A stretch of 64,000 nucleotides of DNA from Delphinapterus leucas (Eukaryota > Chordata > Mammalia > Artiodactyla > Monodontidae): assembly GCF_002288925.2 (NCBI RefSeq), contig NW_022098067.1:2841926-2905925 (forward strand), given 5' to 3'. Every line of letters starts with the position of its first letter. Position 1 is the first letter of the stretch. The notes under the pieces were generated by a model that was given only the letters and a program-made list of their open reading frames with translations, had not been told where the DNA came from and made no database searches. The position numbers and the translations under genes are program-made. Positions 33,260-45,530 of the stretch are shown piece by piece.

Positions 33260-36200
33260 ATCATAATAGGAACATACATATCAATAACAACCTTGAATGT
33301 AAATAGATTAAACGCTCCAATCAAAATGCACAGATTGGCTGAATAGATACAAAAACAAGACCCATATATTTGCTGTCTACAAGAGACCCACTTCAGACCT
33401 AGGGACACATACAGACAGAAAGTGAGGGGATGGAAAAAGCTATTCCATGCAAGTGGAAATCACAAGAAATCTGGAGTAGCAATACTCATATCAGATAAAA
33501 TAGACTTTAAAATAAAGACTGTTACAAGAGATAAGGAAGGACACTATATAATGATCATGGGATCTATCCAAGAAAAAATATAACAATTGTAAATATTTAT
33601 GCACCCAACATAGGAGCCCCTCAGTACATAAGGCAAATTCTAACAGTAATAAAAGGGGAAATCGATAGTAACACAATAATACTGAGGGACTTTAACACCC
33701 AACTTACACCAATGCACAGATCATCCAGGCTGAAAATAAATAAGGAAACACAAGGTTTAAATGACACAATAAAGCAGATGGACTTAATTGATATTTACAA
33801 GATATTCTACCAAAAGGGAAAGAATACACATTCTTCCCAAGTGCACATGGGATATTCTCCAAGATAGTTCACAAATCAAGCCTCAGAAAAATTAAGAAAA
33901 TTGAAATTGTATCAAGCATCTTTTCCGAACACAATGCTATGAAATTAGAAATACATTATAGGGGGAGAAAAACTGTATAAAATACAAACACATGGGTGTT
34001 TATACCTAAACAGGGTGCAGCTAAATAACCAAGAGATCATTGAAGAAATCAAAGAAGAAATAAAAATAAATAAATAAAACCTAGAAACAATGACAATGAA
34101 AACACGATGATCCAAAACCTATGGGATGCAGCAAAAGCAGTTCTGACAGGGAAGTTTATAGCAATTCAAGCTCACCTCAAGAAACAAGAAAAATCTAAAA
34201 TAAACAATCTAACCTTACACCTAAAACAACTAGAAAAAGAAGTACAAAGAAAACCCAAAGTTAGTAGAAGAAATGATAAAGATCAGACCAGAAATAAATG
34301 AAATAGAAATGAAGAAAACAATAGCAAAGATCAATAAAACTAAATGTTCGTTCTTTGAGAAGAGAAACAAAATTGATAAACCTTTAGCCAGACTCATCAA
34401 GAAAAAAAGGGAGAGGACACAAATCAATAAAATTAGAAATGAAAAAGGAGAAATCACAACTGATACCACAGAAATACAAAGGATCATAAGACTACTGTCA
34501 AAAAATATATGCTAATAAAAGACAACCTGGAAGAAACGGACAAATCCTTGGAAAGGTACAACTTTCCATGACTGAAACAGGAAGAATTAGAAAACATAAA
34601 CAGACCAATCAAAAGTAATGAAGTTGAAACTAATTAAAAATCTTTCAACAAGCAAAAATACAGGACCAGAAGACTTCACAGGCAAATTCTATCAAACATT
34701 TAGAGAAGAGTTAACACTTATCCTTCTCAAACTCTTCCCAAAAATTGCAGAGGGAGGAACACTCCTGAACTCATTCTGAGGCCACCATCACCCTGATACA
34801 AAAAACAGACAAGGATATCACACAAAAAAAGAAAATTACAGATCAGTATTACTGATGAACATAGATGTAAAAATCCTCAACAAAATACTAGCAAACAGAA
34901 TCCAACAACACATTAAAAAAATCATACACCATGATCAAGTGGGATTTATCCCAGGGATGAAAGTATTTCAATATATGCAAATCAATAAATGTGATACACC
35001 ATATTAACAAATTAAATAATAATAGATGCAGAGAAAGCTTTAGGCAAAATTTAACACCTATGTATGATAAAAACTCTCCAGAAAGTGGGCATAGAGGGAA
35101 CCTACCTCAACATAATGAAGGTCATATATGACAAACCCACAGCAAACATCATTTTCAATGCTGAAAAACAAAGCATTTCAACTAAGATCAGGAAAAAGAC
35201 AAGGATGTCTACTCTTACCACTATTATTCAACATAGTTTTGGAAGTCCTAGCCATGGAAATCAGAGAAAAAGAAGAAATAAAATGAATACAAATTGGAAG
35301 AAGAAATAAAACTGTCACTGTTTGCAAATGGCATGATACTATACATAGAAAACCCTAAAGATGCCAGCAGAAAACTAGTAGAACTAATCAATTAATTTGG
35401 TAAGGTTGCAGGATACAAAATTAATGCACAGAAATATCTTGCATTCCTATACACTAAAAACAAAAGTTCAGAAATAAAAATTAAGGAAACATCCCATTCA
35501 CCATCACAAACAAAAGAATAAATCCCTAGGAAGAAACTTACCTAAGGAAGCAAAAGACCTGTACTCAGAAAACTATAAAACATAGATAAAAAAATCAAAG
35601 ATGACACAAAAAGATGGAGAGATATATCATGCTCCTGGATTGGAAGAATCAATATTATGAAAATGACTACACTACCCAAGCAATCTCCAGGTTCAATGTA
35701 ATCCCTATCAAATTACCAATGACATTCTTCACAGAATTGGAACAAAAAATTTTACAGTTTGTCTGGAAACACAAAAGATCCTGAATAGCCAAAGCAATAT
35801 TGAGAAAGAAAAATGGAGCTGGAGGAATCAGGCTCTCTGACTTCAAACTACACTATAAAGCTACAGTAATCAAGACAGTATGGTACTGGCACAAAAACAG
35901 AAATATAGGTTAATGGTACAGGATAGAAATCTCAGAGCTAAACCCACACTCCTATGGCCACCTAATCTATGACAAAGGAAACAAGAATATACAATGGAGA
36001 AAAGACACCCTCTTCAATAAAAGATGCTGGGAAATCTGAACAACTACATGTAAAAGAATGAGATTAGAACAGTCCCTAACACCATACACAAAAATAAACT
36101 TCAAATGGATTAAAGACCTAACTGTAAGACCAGACAGTATAAAACTCTTAGAGGAAAACATAGGAAAAACATTCTTTGACATAAATCACAGCAATATCTT

Positions 36201-37040
36201 TTATGACCCACCTCCTAGAATAATTAAAATAAAACAAAGATAAGAAAATGAGACCTAATTAAACTTAAAACTTTTACACAGCAAAGGGAACCATAAACAA
36301 AACAAAATGACAACCCTCAGAATGGGAGAAAATATTTGCAGATGAAGCAACAGACAAAGGATTAATCTCCAAAATATACCAGCAGCTCATGCAGCTCAAT
36401 ATCAAAAAAACAAACAACTCAATTAAAAAATGGGCAGAAGACCTAAATAGACATTCTCCAAAGAAAACATATAGATGGCCAAGAGGCACATGAAAAGATG
36501 TTCAACATCACTAAGTATTAAAGAAATCCAAATCAAAACTGCAATGAAGTATCACCTCATACCAGTCAGAGTGGCCATCATCAAAAAATCTACAAACAAT
36601 AAATGCTGGAGAAGGTGTGGCGAAAAGGGAACCCTCTTGCACTGTTGGTGGGAATGTAAATTGATATAGCCACTGTGGACTACAGTATGGAGGTTCCTTA
36701 AAAAACTAAAAATAAAACTACCATATGACCCAGCAATCCCACTACTGAGCATATACCCTGAGAAAATCATAATTCAAAAAGGCACATGTACCCCAATTTT
36801 TATGGCAGCACCATTTGCAATAGCCAGGACATGGAAATGACCTAAATGTCCACTGACTAATGAATGGATAAAGAAGATGTGGTATGTATATATAATGGAA
36901 TATTACTCAGCCATAAAAAGAAATGAAATTGGGTCATTCATAGAGACATGGATGGACCTAGAGGTTGTCATACATGGTGAAGCAAGTCAGAAAGAGAAAA
37001 AGATGTATAATATATTAACACATATATGTGGAATCTAGAA
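33260..37040 (+). pseudogene. L1 ORF2 pseudogene with ruined RT active site
   Basis: Starts 58 nt after the ORF1 stop. The expected ATG is ATC (33260-33262), so the start codon is lost. The endonuclease region (33260-33900), RT (34600-35500) and C-terminal end (35950-37000) can all be followed, in several frames. At 35321-35332 the RT motif reads F-A-N-G in place of F-A-D-D: both catalytic aspartates are gone. The C-terminal HCWWECK segment is open at 36475-36669. Confidence 0.85.
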
Positions 37041-37399
37041 AAATGCTACAGATTAACCTATTTGCTGAGCAGTAATAGAAACTCAGACATAGAGAACAGA
37101 CATGTGGACACATGGGGTAAAATGAGGGTGGAATGAATTGGAATATTGGGTTTGATATAAATATGCTACCATGTGTAAAATGGATAGCTAGTGGGAACCT
37201 GCTGTATAGCACAGGGAGCTCAGTTCGGTGCTCTGTGATGACCTAGATCAGTGGGATGGGGGTGTGATGGTGGTCCAAGAGGGAGGGGATATATGTATAC
37301 ATATAGCTGATTCACTTCACTGTACAGCAGAAACTAACACAATATTGTAATGCAGTTATACTCCAATAAAAAAATAAATGTTATAAAAAGCACACTGTG

Positions 37400-38305
37400 A
37401 ATAAAAAGCCCTGAAGAGAGAATAGGTATACTTTCCCTTTAATACAGTTTGACATTTACAAACCTGTTTAGAATTTATGTTTACATATGTGTTTGAGTTT
37501 CAATATTTGTGTTTTTACTATGTGCCATATTTTATCTATTTTGTAAGCCACGGAACTGAGAGTTTGCAGCATTGGGTTATCACACCCATATCAGGGATAC
37601 AACACAATGGCTTCTCTGTGATTATAACAGATTGAATATACTAAAGAGTAACTAGTCTACAGTAGATGCTAAATGTTTGTAGAAGTGAAAAAAATCTATA
37701 TATATACCTGACACTGAATGAAATGCATTAATTTATGAATTTATCAATTCCTTTTGGAATTCTTCATTTGGAAGGGTAAAGTGCAATTATTCTTCCTCAT
37801 TGCATTTCCTTTGCCCATCATTTCTCTTTACAGTTCTAGCATTCACATAATTTCTCTCTGATACAAATCTGTCTTCATTGTTCATGTATTTCTAAATAAG
37901 AATTTATAAACTTATTTTATACCTTTTAGTCTCCATCCATTAATTGCTCTAAGAATCCCTCTCTTTGTAACTTGGTCTTCCTGTGTATATACATAATAAA
38001 ACATTTTATTTAAACCCCTCTCCCTCTTTGAAAAGTTGACTACAGTATTATGTGGATTTGAATCAGAAATTATTACACAAGCAGTTAAGTTTCTTCCTAT
38101 TATTCTTAGCTACAGTAGTCTATGTATCTATGGTCCTAAATCTATGAGGAAATACCTAAGAGAGAAAATGAAATGGAAATAGTGTAAAAGAAATGAACAG
38201 CATGAAACAAAGAGAAAGCCATGAATGACAGATGCATTTAGAAAGGTAGGAGAAGTAGAGGGATCAACACTGAATGCATCAGATAAATGGAAGATAAGTA
38301 GCAGT
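37400..38305. other. AT-rich DNA, no gene
   Basis: No gene or clear repeat. A few short AT-rich runs only. Confidence 0.5.
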
Positions 38306-38317
38306 CAATTACATTTT

Positions 38318-38526
38318 TTTTTTTTTTTTTTTTTGCAGTACGTGGGCCTCTCACTGTTGTGGCCTCTCCCGTTGCGGAGCACAGGCTCCGGACGTGAAGG
38401 CTCAGTGGCCATGGCTCACGGGCCCAGCCGCTCCGCGGCATGTGGGATACTCCCGGACCGGAGCACGAGCCCGTGTCCCCTGCATGGGCAGGCAGACTCT
38501 CAACCACTGCACCACCAGGGAAGCCC
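38318..38526 (-). mobile_element. CHR-2-type SINE at the tail of an L1 fragment
   Basis: Minus-strand SINE with a long T-run (its A-tail) at 38318-38334 and a 12-bp duplication CAATTACATTTT at 38306-38317 and 38527-38538. The head '...CCACCAGGGAAGCCCC' is complete. It landed exactly beside the 3' end of the L1 fragment that follows. Confidence 0.92.
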
Positions 38527-38539
38527 CAATTACATTTTG

Positions 38540-38838
38540 TAACATCTTTATTGGAGGATAATTGCTTTACTTTGTCGTGTTAGTTGCTGCTGTATAACAA
38601 AGTGAATCAGCTATATGTGTACCTATACCCCCATATCCCCTCCCTCTTGCGTCTCCCTCCCATCCTCTCTATCCCACCCCTCTAGGTGTTCACAAAGCAC
38701 CAAGCTGATCTCCCTGTGCTATGTGGCTGCTTCCCACTAGCTATCTATTTTAAATTTGGTAGTGTATATATGTCAATGCCACTCTCTTACTTCGTCCCAG
38801 CTTACACTTCCCCCTTCCCATGTCCTCAAGTCCATTTT
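38540..38838 (-). mobile_element. 5'-truncated L1, 3' UTR only
   Basis: Plus strand 'AACATCTTTATTGGAGGATA' through 'CCTCAAGTCCATT', about 300 bp of L1 3' UTR. Its original tail is now occupied by the SINE insertion site; CATTTT on both sides may be what is left of its own duplication. Confidence 0.85.
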
Positions 38839-38982
38839 TAAATAGAGATTTTCTTGAGCAATCAGGAAATTCTCCATGTCCTCTTTCATGTAAGGACATT
38901 CATGGCGAACTTGGCAGCCAAATCCAGAGAAGTAGATAATATTTCCCATTAGTTATATAGTTGGGTACTCAGCCTAATTATT

Positions 38983-39416
38983 TGTGAGTTGAATAACGGC
39001 CTTCCTCAAATATAAATATACATATGGAAACTGAATGTGATCTTATCTTATTTGGAAAAATAAAGGATCTTCGCAGATGTAATTAAGTTAATGATTTTGA
39101 GATTAAATCATCCTGAATTACCCTATTAACCTAGTGGGCCCAATATCTGATGCCAGGTGTCCTTATAAAAGACAGCAGAAGAGAAGAAGACCATGTAAAA
39201 ATGGAGGCAGTGATTGGAGTTATTCAATCACAAGATAAAGAACACCTGGAGCCACCGGAATCTGGAAGAGGCAAAGAAATATTCCATCCTAGAGCCTTTG
39301 GAGGGAGCATGACACTACAAATACCTTGATTTTGTACTTCTGGCTTACAGTACTTCTCTTGTTTTAAGTTATCAAGTTTATGGAGATTGGTTACAGCAGT
39401 CTTAGAAAACGAATAC
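38983..39416 (+). mobile_element. MLT1-like MaLR LTR
   Basis: About 434 bp resembling an old MaLR-type LTR: 'GTAATTAAGTTAATGATTTT' near 39080, 'GGTGTCCTTATAAAAGACAG' near 39158, 'GAAGACCATGT' near 39186, and an end '...GCAGTCTTAGAAAACGAATACA'. Starts TG and ends CA. No target duplication found, and no internal retroviral sequence beside it. Subfamily not resolved. Confidence 0.65.
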
Positions 39417-39576
39417 ACTATGTATACTGTCTCTCTAAAGAGGAGTTATAAAGCAAAAATCAAGAGTATATGGAAACTGCCATATGCTGACATTAATAGC
39501 TTATTTTTTTCTTCCTGCCCACATTTCCATCAGAAGGATTTCCTATTTGGGGAGATCACATTCCACAACACAAACA

Positions 39577-39619
<43 letters not shown>

Positions 39620-42600
39620 ACACATACATACACCAGAAATAAAGTCTATAACAATGGAAGAGAATAGAGATTGAGAAAACAACTATAATCTAAAATGTGG
39701 ACATCATTGCATCATCTTTGAAACCATTCAACATGTACCAATTTAAAATGTCAACTTCTTGAAGACCCCTAAAGCTTTACCTTTAACTTACCCCTTGAGT
39801 TAAATCTGAAAGATTATCTACAAATGATGTGTACGTTTATTACACACTAAAATAATTCACTTCATGCATTTCTGCTTGAAAAAGAACAAGATCCTTAATG
39901 ATATAAAATTGAGATGATGATAAATAAAACTTGAATTCACAAAAGTGGGACTGAAAATAACTTCCTATATTCTCTTTGGTTCATTAGCTACTTTCATGAC
40001 AATTGAGAGGGTTGCTTCTAAGTTCATTTTGAGCCTGACAAAATATATTATGGTGTCCAAATTATATTTTTTTAATGAATAAAATTGGAGTTCTTATTTT
40101 TTCCTTTAATTCTATGTTCAGCTTCATCCAGAATCAGCTTGGCTACAGCTGTAAGTAATTAAAAATATGCAGGATAAATTAAAACCCTAGGAAATTGTTT
40201 TTATCTCTAATAGCTTGTAGCAGAGTTAAATTGTGAACTGGTCACAAAAGAAATCTTGTCATGATGATTCATAAATTACTGAAACTGTTTTAGTTTGGGA
40301 AATACACCTCATTAGTCCTAAATTTTACTTTATGATTTTCCCAAGTAATAAAATATCATTGCTTATACTAAAATGAAGCTCTTAATACCATTTCTTTCAA
40401 TAAAAAATATATAAACACATTACTTTGGTTATAACTCAAAGCTAACAAAAGATATAAGGAAAACAAATGGTCTCACTTATATCTCCTTATCATGGAGTCA
40501 TAGTTAAAGGCACATTCATGGATAGTGGGAACTGTGTCAAGATGTCCAGTTTTACTCTCTGCCCATCTTTTAGCTTTACATGGGAAAGAAAAATTCTCAT
40601 TTGTTACTGATATCCATAACTGACTATTTGTTTATAAGCCTCTAGAAGGAATTTCTTTCAAATAGCAAGTTACATATCCTTAGAACTTACAGGAAGTGCT
40701 TTGATGCTCACCTAGTACTATTTCTTCACTTAACAAATATAGAAACTGGAGAGCTGGAGGGTTAAATTAATGTCTCCAAACCCAAGTTCCAAACTAGAAT
40801 CTACCTTATCTAAATCAGCATTAAGGTATAACTTCATCATGAGTTAGAGTATAGTAGCATTTTCCATGGCTGTGAAAACACGTGTATTTGCAAAAAGAAA
40901 TTCTCTACTTGAAAATATTTGAAAGGAAGTGAAAGGAAAATAAGCTAAATAATGCAAAGTTTTAGAAGGATTTCTTGGTAATTCAACAAAAGATTTACAC
41001 TTGCCCACTATTTTCCCGTAACCACTAGATTATGAGGCTCTCCCATTGTTTCTTCCTTTAAGAAATATAAAACATTGTGGTACACACTGGTGAACAAGCT
41101 ATTCTGTAAACAGAGATAGAGGATTCTATAAGAGAAGAATAAAAGACCAATCATTTCATCCTTGGTAGATTTGAGAAGACAGTTTAGAGTTGGAAGCTAT
41201 ATTGAATCTAGATAAATCTTAGAAGTTAGCTGAAGAAAAGTAGGAGAGCATTCTTGCAAAGGATACAGTGTATTAAGAAATAAATCCTTTGCATATGAAA
41301 CAGTGTCAAGTTTATAAAAAACCTCAAGTAAGTTTTCATCTGCTGGAGTGAAATCAGGGAAGAATTATGGAAGATGAGCAATAGAGATAGTGGCTAGTAA
41401 TCATGGTTCTTGCATACTATTCTAGGAAGTGTGATCTTTATAGAGTACAGGTAGTGGGTAGCACTGAGTGTTTAGTCTGAGGTAGTAAAGTTGTCAGTTT
41501 TAAATTTTTGATAGTTCATTCAAAAGCAATAATCAAGATGAATTCAAAGGAAAAAAGACAGTATCAAATAAACCTGAAAACTAGATTAGAAGAAATGGGC
41601 TTAAAGTGAGGGGGAAATTAGAAATAAGTCAAAGACTAAGTACAAAACAATTTAATGGATATGATAGTAAGAGAGAAAGGGGGAAACCTTGATTGATTTC
41701 CTTTTTTTTTTTTAAACTTGAATGAATGAGTACTGCTGTCAACTGAACTGCGGTACCATTGAGAAGGAACATGTGTGGTATAGGAGATGGTGAATTCATT
41801 ATTAAACATATTGAATTTGAGCTGCTTATGGGACACCCAAATTGAAATGTTTAGCAGGATTGAAGTGTCTATCACATAGAGGGTATATGCATGTGAAGCT
41901 TAGGAATTCAGTCAGGGATGGAGATTCAGATTTGGGGGGGTGGGGTTCACCATTATACAACTGGTAGTAAAAATAACGAGAAATGGGATTACTCAAGATG
42001 TAAAATTGGGATTAGGACTGACTAAAGTCAGAATTTCAGTGAACACCAAAGACCAGTGGAAAGACAAAGAAACTAGAAGACAGAAAAGAGATAGAGAAAC
42101 AAATGAGAGTAAGAAAGAGATGGTGAATGGGAGGTGCTTAAAGAGAAAGGTCACAAAAATCAATCGAATAGAATTTTTGGAAAGTGGTACATGGTCATCA
42201 AGAAAGTGTCCCTGGAAAGAATCCATTGAAAGTGGTCTTGGGAAGTCAACAATAACCATTCTTTTCCAGATCCATAAGTAGTTTTCAAAGATATAAGAGC
42301 AAAAAAACAAAGGAAAAAAAAGGACATAGTACACTACAATGCTAATTTTGTAATATGGAAAGCACGTACATGAATAGTAACTGACTCTGTCTATAAAAAT
42401 GCCAGAACATGACAGCCTAAAGGATGCCAATAAAAAAAGTGATTATTTGTGCTGCAGAACCATTGCAAGTTTCAAGAATTGGAGGAGCAATAACCTCTGA
42501 ATTACTCCTTGTAATTCACTCTTTCTGGGTGTGAAGTGAGGTTAAATGCAAAAGATCTTTTAAAAGTTTGTTTTTAGTAGCAAGTAGCTTCCAAGATGTT

Positions 42601-42967
42601 TTCCTTTAGTCTAAGCAAATAGGCAATTGCTCTTCCATAAGCTTTGCAGAAGAAAATATGTTTATTCTCTGGAGATGTTGAATCACAGAGAATCTGCATT
42701 GGAGACAGTTTGAACAACTGGGAGATCAAATGAGACACCCTCCTGAACACCTGGGATAGGGTGATTGATAGTATACTGAGTGATGACGCACCTGCCTGAA
42801 TGCTGCCTGCTTCTCACAACTCTGGCTCCTTTGCTCTTACTCTGTGGGCAAATGATTGGAAGGTTACTTTCTGGGAAAACTTTCCTGAAGAAGAAAAAGA
42901 AAACCACCAATTCTATTTAAAAGAACTTGTATCCACCCCAAATAAACTGTGAGGCTCATGATTCAAG
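39417..42967. other. Low-copy AT-rich DNA, no gene
   Basis: Contains a (CA)n at 39577-39628 and a weak MIR-like stretch around 40690-40800. The frames at 41940-42281 (plus) and 41993-42430 (minus) overlap each other and are lysine/serine-rich chance frames. Confidence 0.5.
39577..39628. repeat. (CA)n microsatellite
   Basis: About 26 CA units with one or two ACAT interruptions at the right end. Likely length-variable. Confidence 0.95.
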
Positions 42968-42980
42968 AAATATATATATA

Positions 42981-43177
42981 GGGCTTCCCTGGTGGCGCAG
43001 TGGTTGAGAGTCCACCTGCCGATGCTGGGGACGCGGGTTCGTGTCCCGGTCCGGGAGGGTCCCCCATGCCGCGGAGCGGCTGGGCCCGTGAGCCGTGGCC
43101 GCTGAGCCTGCGCCTCCGGGGCCTGTGCTCCATGGCGGGAGAGGCTGCAGCAGTGAGAGGCCCGGGTACTGCCAAAA
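42981..43177 (+). mobile_element. CHR-2-type SINE in a TA repeat, GC-rich copy
   Basis: Complete SINE with A-box TGGCGCAGTGG (42993-43003) and B-box-like GGTTCGTGTCC (43036-43046). Very GC- and CpG-rich. Flanked by AAATATATATATA at 42968-42980 and 43178-43190; the right copy continues into a (TA)n, so the target was probably a TA repeat. Confidence 0.92.
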
Positions 43178-43180
43178 AAA

Positions 43181-43213
<33 letters not shown>

Positions 43214-43216
43214 TAT
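43178..43216. repeat. (TA)n microsatellite at SINE tail
   Basis: TA repeats with an ACACACAT interruption, directly after the SINE's short A-tail. Confidence 0.9.
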
Positions 43217-43705
43217 AGTGTATGTATAAATTATAGTTTACATATATAAATATATATAATGAAGTATTTCATTATCACTTTAAAAATAGTAAATCGTAAT
43301 ATATCTCTCAAATAATAGCACAAATAGTAGCAGAAATTTTCAAAAATTTAATCCAGAATGACAAAACATTGACTCTATTGCAATTTTCATAAAATCAGAA
43401 TATCAACAAATGCTGAAAATAATGATTATTTTAAATGATATAAAATATTACCTTCCATAGTTCAGAGAGCTAAATTCATTTTATTTCATCTAGGAAACTC
43501 CTTTCTCTTTTTTTACCCTTTAGTGTTGGGTCTTCTCAGAGGCAGAGCCTGCTAAATATGTCCCATTATCTGTTGTCTAATTTTTCTGTAACAATAGGAT
43601 CTCTGATTTTTATCTAGGTATATGACTTTCCATGATATAGACCAAATTTACCATCCTTTTTTTTACCACTATGTTCTAGCCAATAGGCTGTAAACAGAAG
43701 GGCTT

Positions 43706-44118
43706 TGTTAATTTTACTTGTCAACTTGACTGGTCCACAAGTTACTCAATACCTGATTAAACATTATTCTGGTGTGTCTGTGAGGGTGTTTCTGGGTGAT
43801 ATTAATATTTGAATTGGTAGGCTATGTAAACAGATTGTTCTTTCCAATCTGTAGGTGGGCCTCATCTTATCCACTGAAGGCCCGAATCCAACAAAAGTCT
43901 AAGCAAGAAGGAATTCTCTCTCTCTCTGCCTGATGGTCTTCCAGCTGGGACATTGGTCTTTATTAGTCTTCTGCCTTCAGACTCAAACCCAAACTTACAA
44001 CAGCAGATTTTCTGGTCTTAGGCCTTCAGACTGCAGATCTTGAGAGTTTTCAGCCTCCATAAGAGTATAAGCATGAAAAACAAATCTTACAATAAATATC
44101 TCTCCCTCTTACTCCATT

Positions 44119-44175
<57 letters not shown>

Positions 44176-44239
44176 TTATCAGTTTCTATATGTGTGTGTG
44201 TCCTATTGATTCTTTTCTCTGGAGAACTGACTAATAACA
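43706..44239 (+). mobile_element. Solo LTR with 5-bp target duplication (ERVL/MaLR-like)
   Basis: A 534-bp element starting TGTTAATTTTACTTGTCAAC and ending CTAATAACA, with TG...CA termini and the perfect 5-bp duplication GGCTT at 43701-43705 and 44240-44244. It holds AATAAA near 44091 followed by a TA/TG microsatellite (44119-44173), which replaces part of the 3' region. No internal retroviral genes adjoin it, so it is a solo LTR. The class is inferred from the 5-bp duplication and sequence type. Confidence 0.85.
44119..44173. repeat. (TA)n(TG)n compound microsatellite
   Basis: About 8 TA units followed by about 19 TG units inside the solo LTR. Alternating purine/pyrimidine DNA. Confidence 0.95.
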
Positions 44240-45289
44240 GGCTTTACAAAGCTATAGAGACAAATCTTCAAAAAGAAGGATATTGGCCTTCTCTATGCTG
44301 CATGGATATGATCGATAGAGGTCAAGCACCCATCTTGATCTATTTTGGGAAATACAAATGCCAAGACAAGTTAGAAGGAATTTGGTAGATGGTACCATTG
44401 AGTGGCATGTCAGCTAAACTACCTACCTTTGGGCTTGTTTTCTGTGGGAGAAAAATTAAATTCTATATTTTTAAGACAGTGTTATTTTTTTCACCACTCA
44501 TAAAAAAGACACCTTTTTTAATTAAAAAATTATTTAGCAATCTCCTAAATTGTCTTCATAGTGTATATTTGTAATTAGATGGAGTAAGGGTAGTCGAATG
44601 ATGTTAATCATGAAAATAGGGAAAAAATGCCCAAGTGCTTAGGGATATTCTTACCTGTAGCTCTGGGAGCCCTTCTCACTGGAACATGTGGAAAATAAAC
44701 TAACAAATTATTTTGCATGGGGAAAAAAAACCCTCATTCTAACTGATATATATATCTCCAAAATAATATCATAAAAGCTAGTGCTTTCAATACTTGGTTC
44801 ACTTGCAGTCAAATTCTCCAATGATATACCTTCCTTAATAAGTTCTCCTGGAGACAGGGTCATTTTCCCATATAAAAGAAAGTGTTAACAAAGCTGCATG
44901 ATTCATTGAGAACATAGGCTCTTCCTTTATGCCAATGAGCCATTTTTTATACTTAAAAACAATAAGTATAAAGATGTCAGCATAAATCAATGATTTAAAT
45001 TTTTTTTCTCCAAAGAAACATATTTTCTCTCTGTGTGTGTGCATATATATGTACATATATTTGTATATTTGTGCTTATAATCACAGCATGAAATGAAGAG
45101 AAAAAGGTCACACACACACGTAAACATAAAATCATACATTTTTGTTTTTAATAAATCACCAACATTATACACGGGTCTATTACATTAATGATTGAACTTG
45201 GACCCCAGATGTTCAAATCATGTAACAAAATCATCATGTGAAGGGGTTCATAATGGTGCCTACACCAGGTGAAAATAACCCTATAACAT

Positions 45290-45530
45290 GATGGTTTAGA
45301 CAGTGGGCTCTTTGGTCAAGTAGTCTGAATTCAAATCTCAGAAATACCAATTAGCTCTGAGCTACTACAGTTTTAACCTCTCTAAGCTTACTTTCAAATG
45401 TGTAAAATGAGGGTAATGACAATAACTACCAAGCTTGGTTATCTTGATTACAAGAAGTAATTCGTGTAAATAGGTTAGCACACTGCCTGGAATATGATGA
45501 GCAGCTAATCATTGTTATCTTTAATATTAG
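45290..45530 (+). mobile_element. MIR SINE
   Basis: Plus-strand MIR: 'ATGGTTTAGACAGTGGGCTC' tRNA-like head, 'TAGTCTGAATTCAAATCTCA' B-box region, 'CTCTCTAAGCTTACTTTCAA' and 'TAGCACACTGCCTGGAATAT' core and tail. Confidence 0.85.

Larger units (their letters stand above)
31093..37385 (+). mobile_element. Full-length L1, different 5' UTR type
   Basis: Plus-strand L1 flanked by a 14-bp duplication AAAAGCACACTGTG (31079-31092 and 37386-37399). It begins GGGGATGGAGTCAAGATCGC, has a 1.2-kb 5' UTR (31093-32307), ORF1 32308-33201, ORF2 33260 to about 37040 and a 3' UTR ending 'CTCCAATAAAAAAATAAATG'. The ORFs and 3' UTR match the other large L1s in reverse, but the 5' UTR does not. Many stops; inactive. 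Confidence 0.92.

Noticed and set aside
24490..37385. A single inverted segmental duplication
   Set aside because: Each L1 has its own distinct target duplication and different 5' UTR, so they are separate insertions.
39577..39628. Regular repeats that could suggest a CRISPR array
   Set aside because: They are dinucleotide microsatellites with no spacers, in vertebrate DNA.
41940..42430. Overlapping frames of 113 and 145 residues on opposite strands
   Set aside because: Mutually exclusive, low-complexity lysine/arginine or serine/leucine content; typical chance frames.
42993..43046. Possible tRNA gene (A-box and B-box present)
   Set aside because: The boxes belong to a tRNA-derived SINE; no cloverleaf with acceptor stem and anticodon loop can be drawn.
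43000..43218. Overlapping proline/glycine/arginine-rich frames on both strands
   Set aside because: All are readings of one CHR-2 SINE plus its TA tail; the same peptide pattern recurs at 38225-38542 and 27229-27604.
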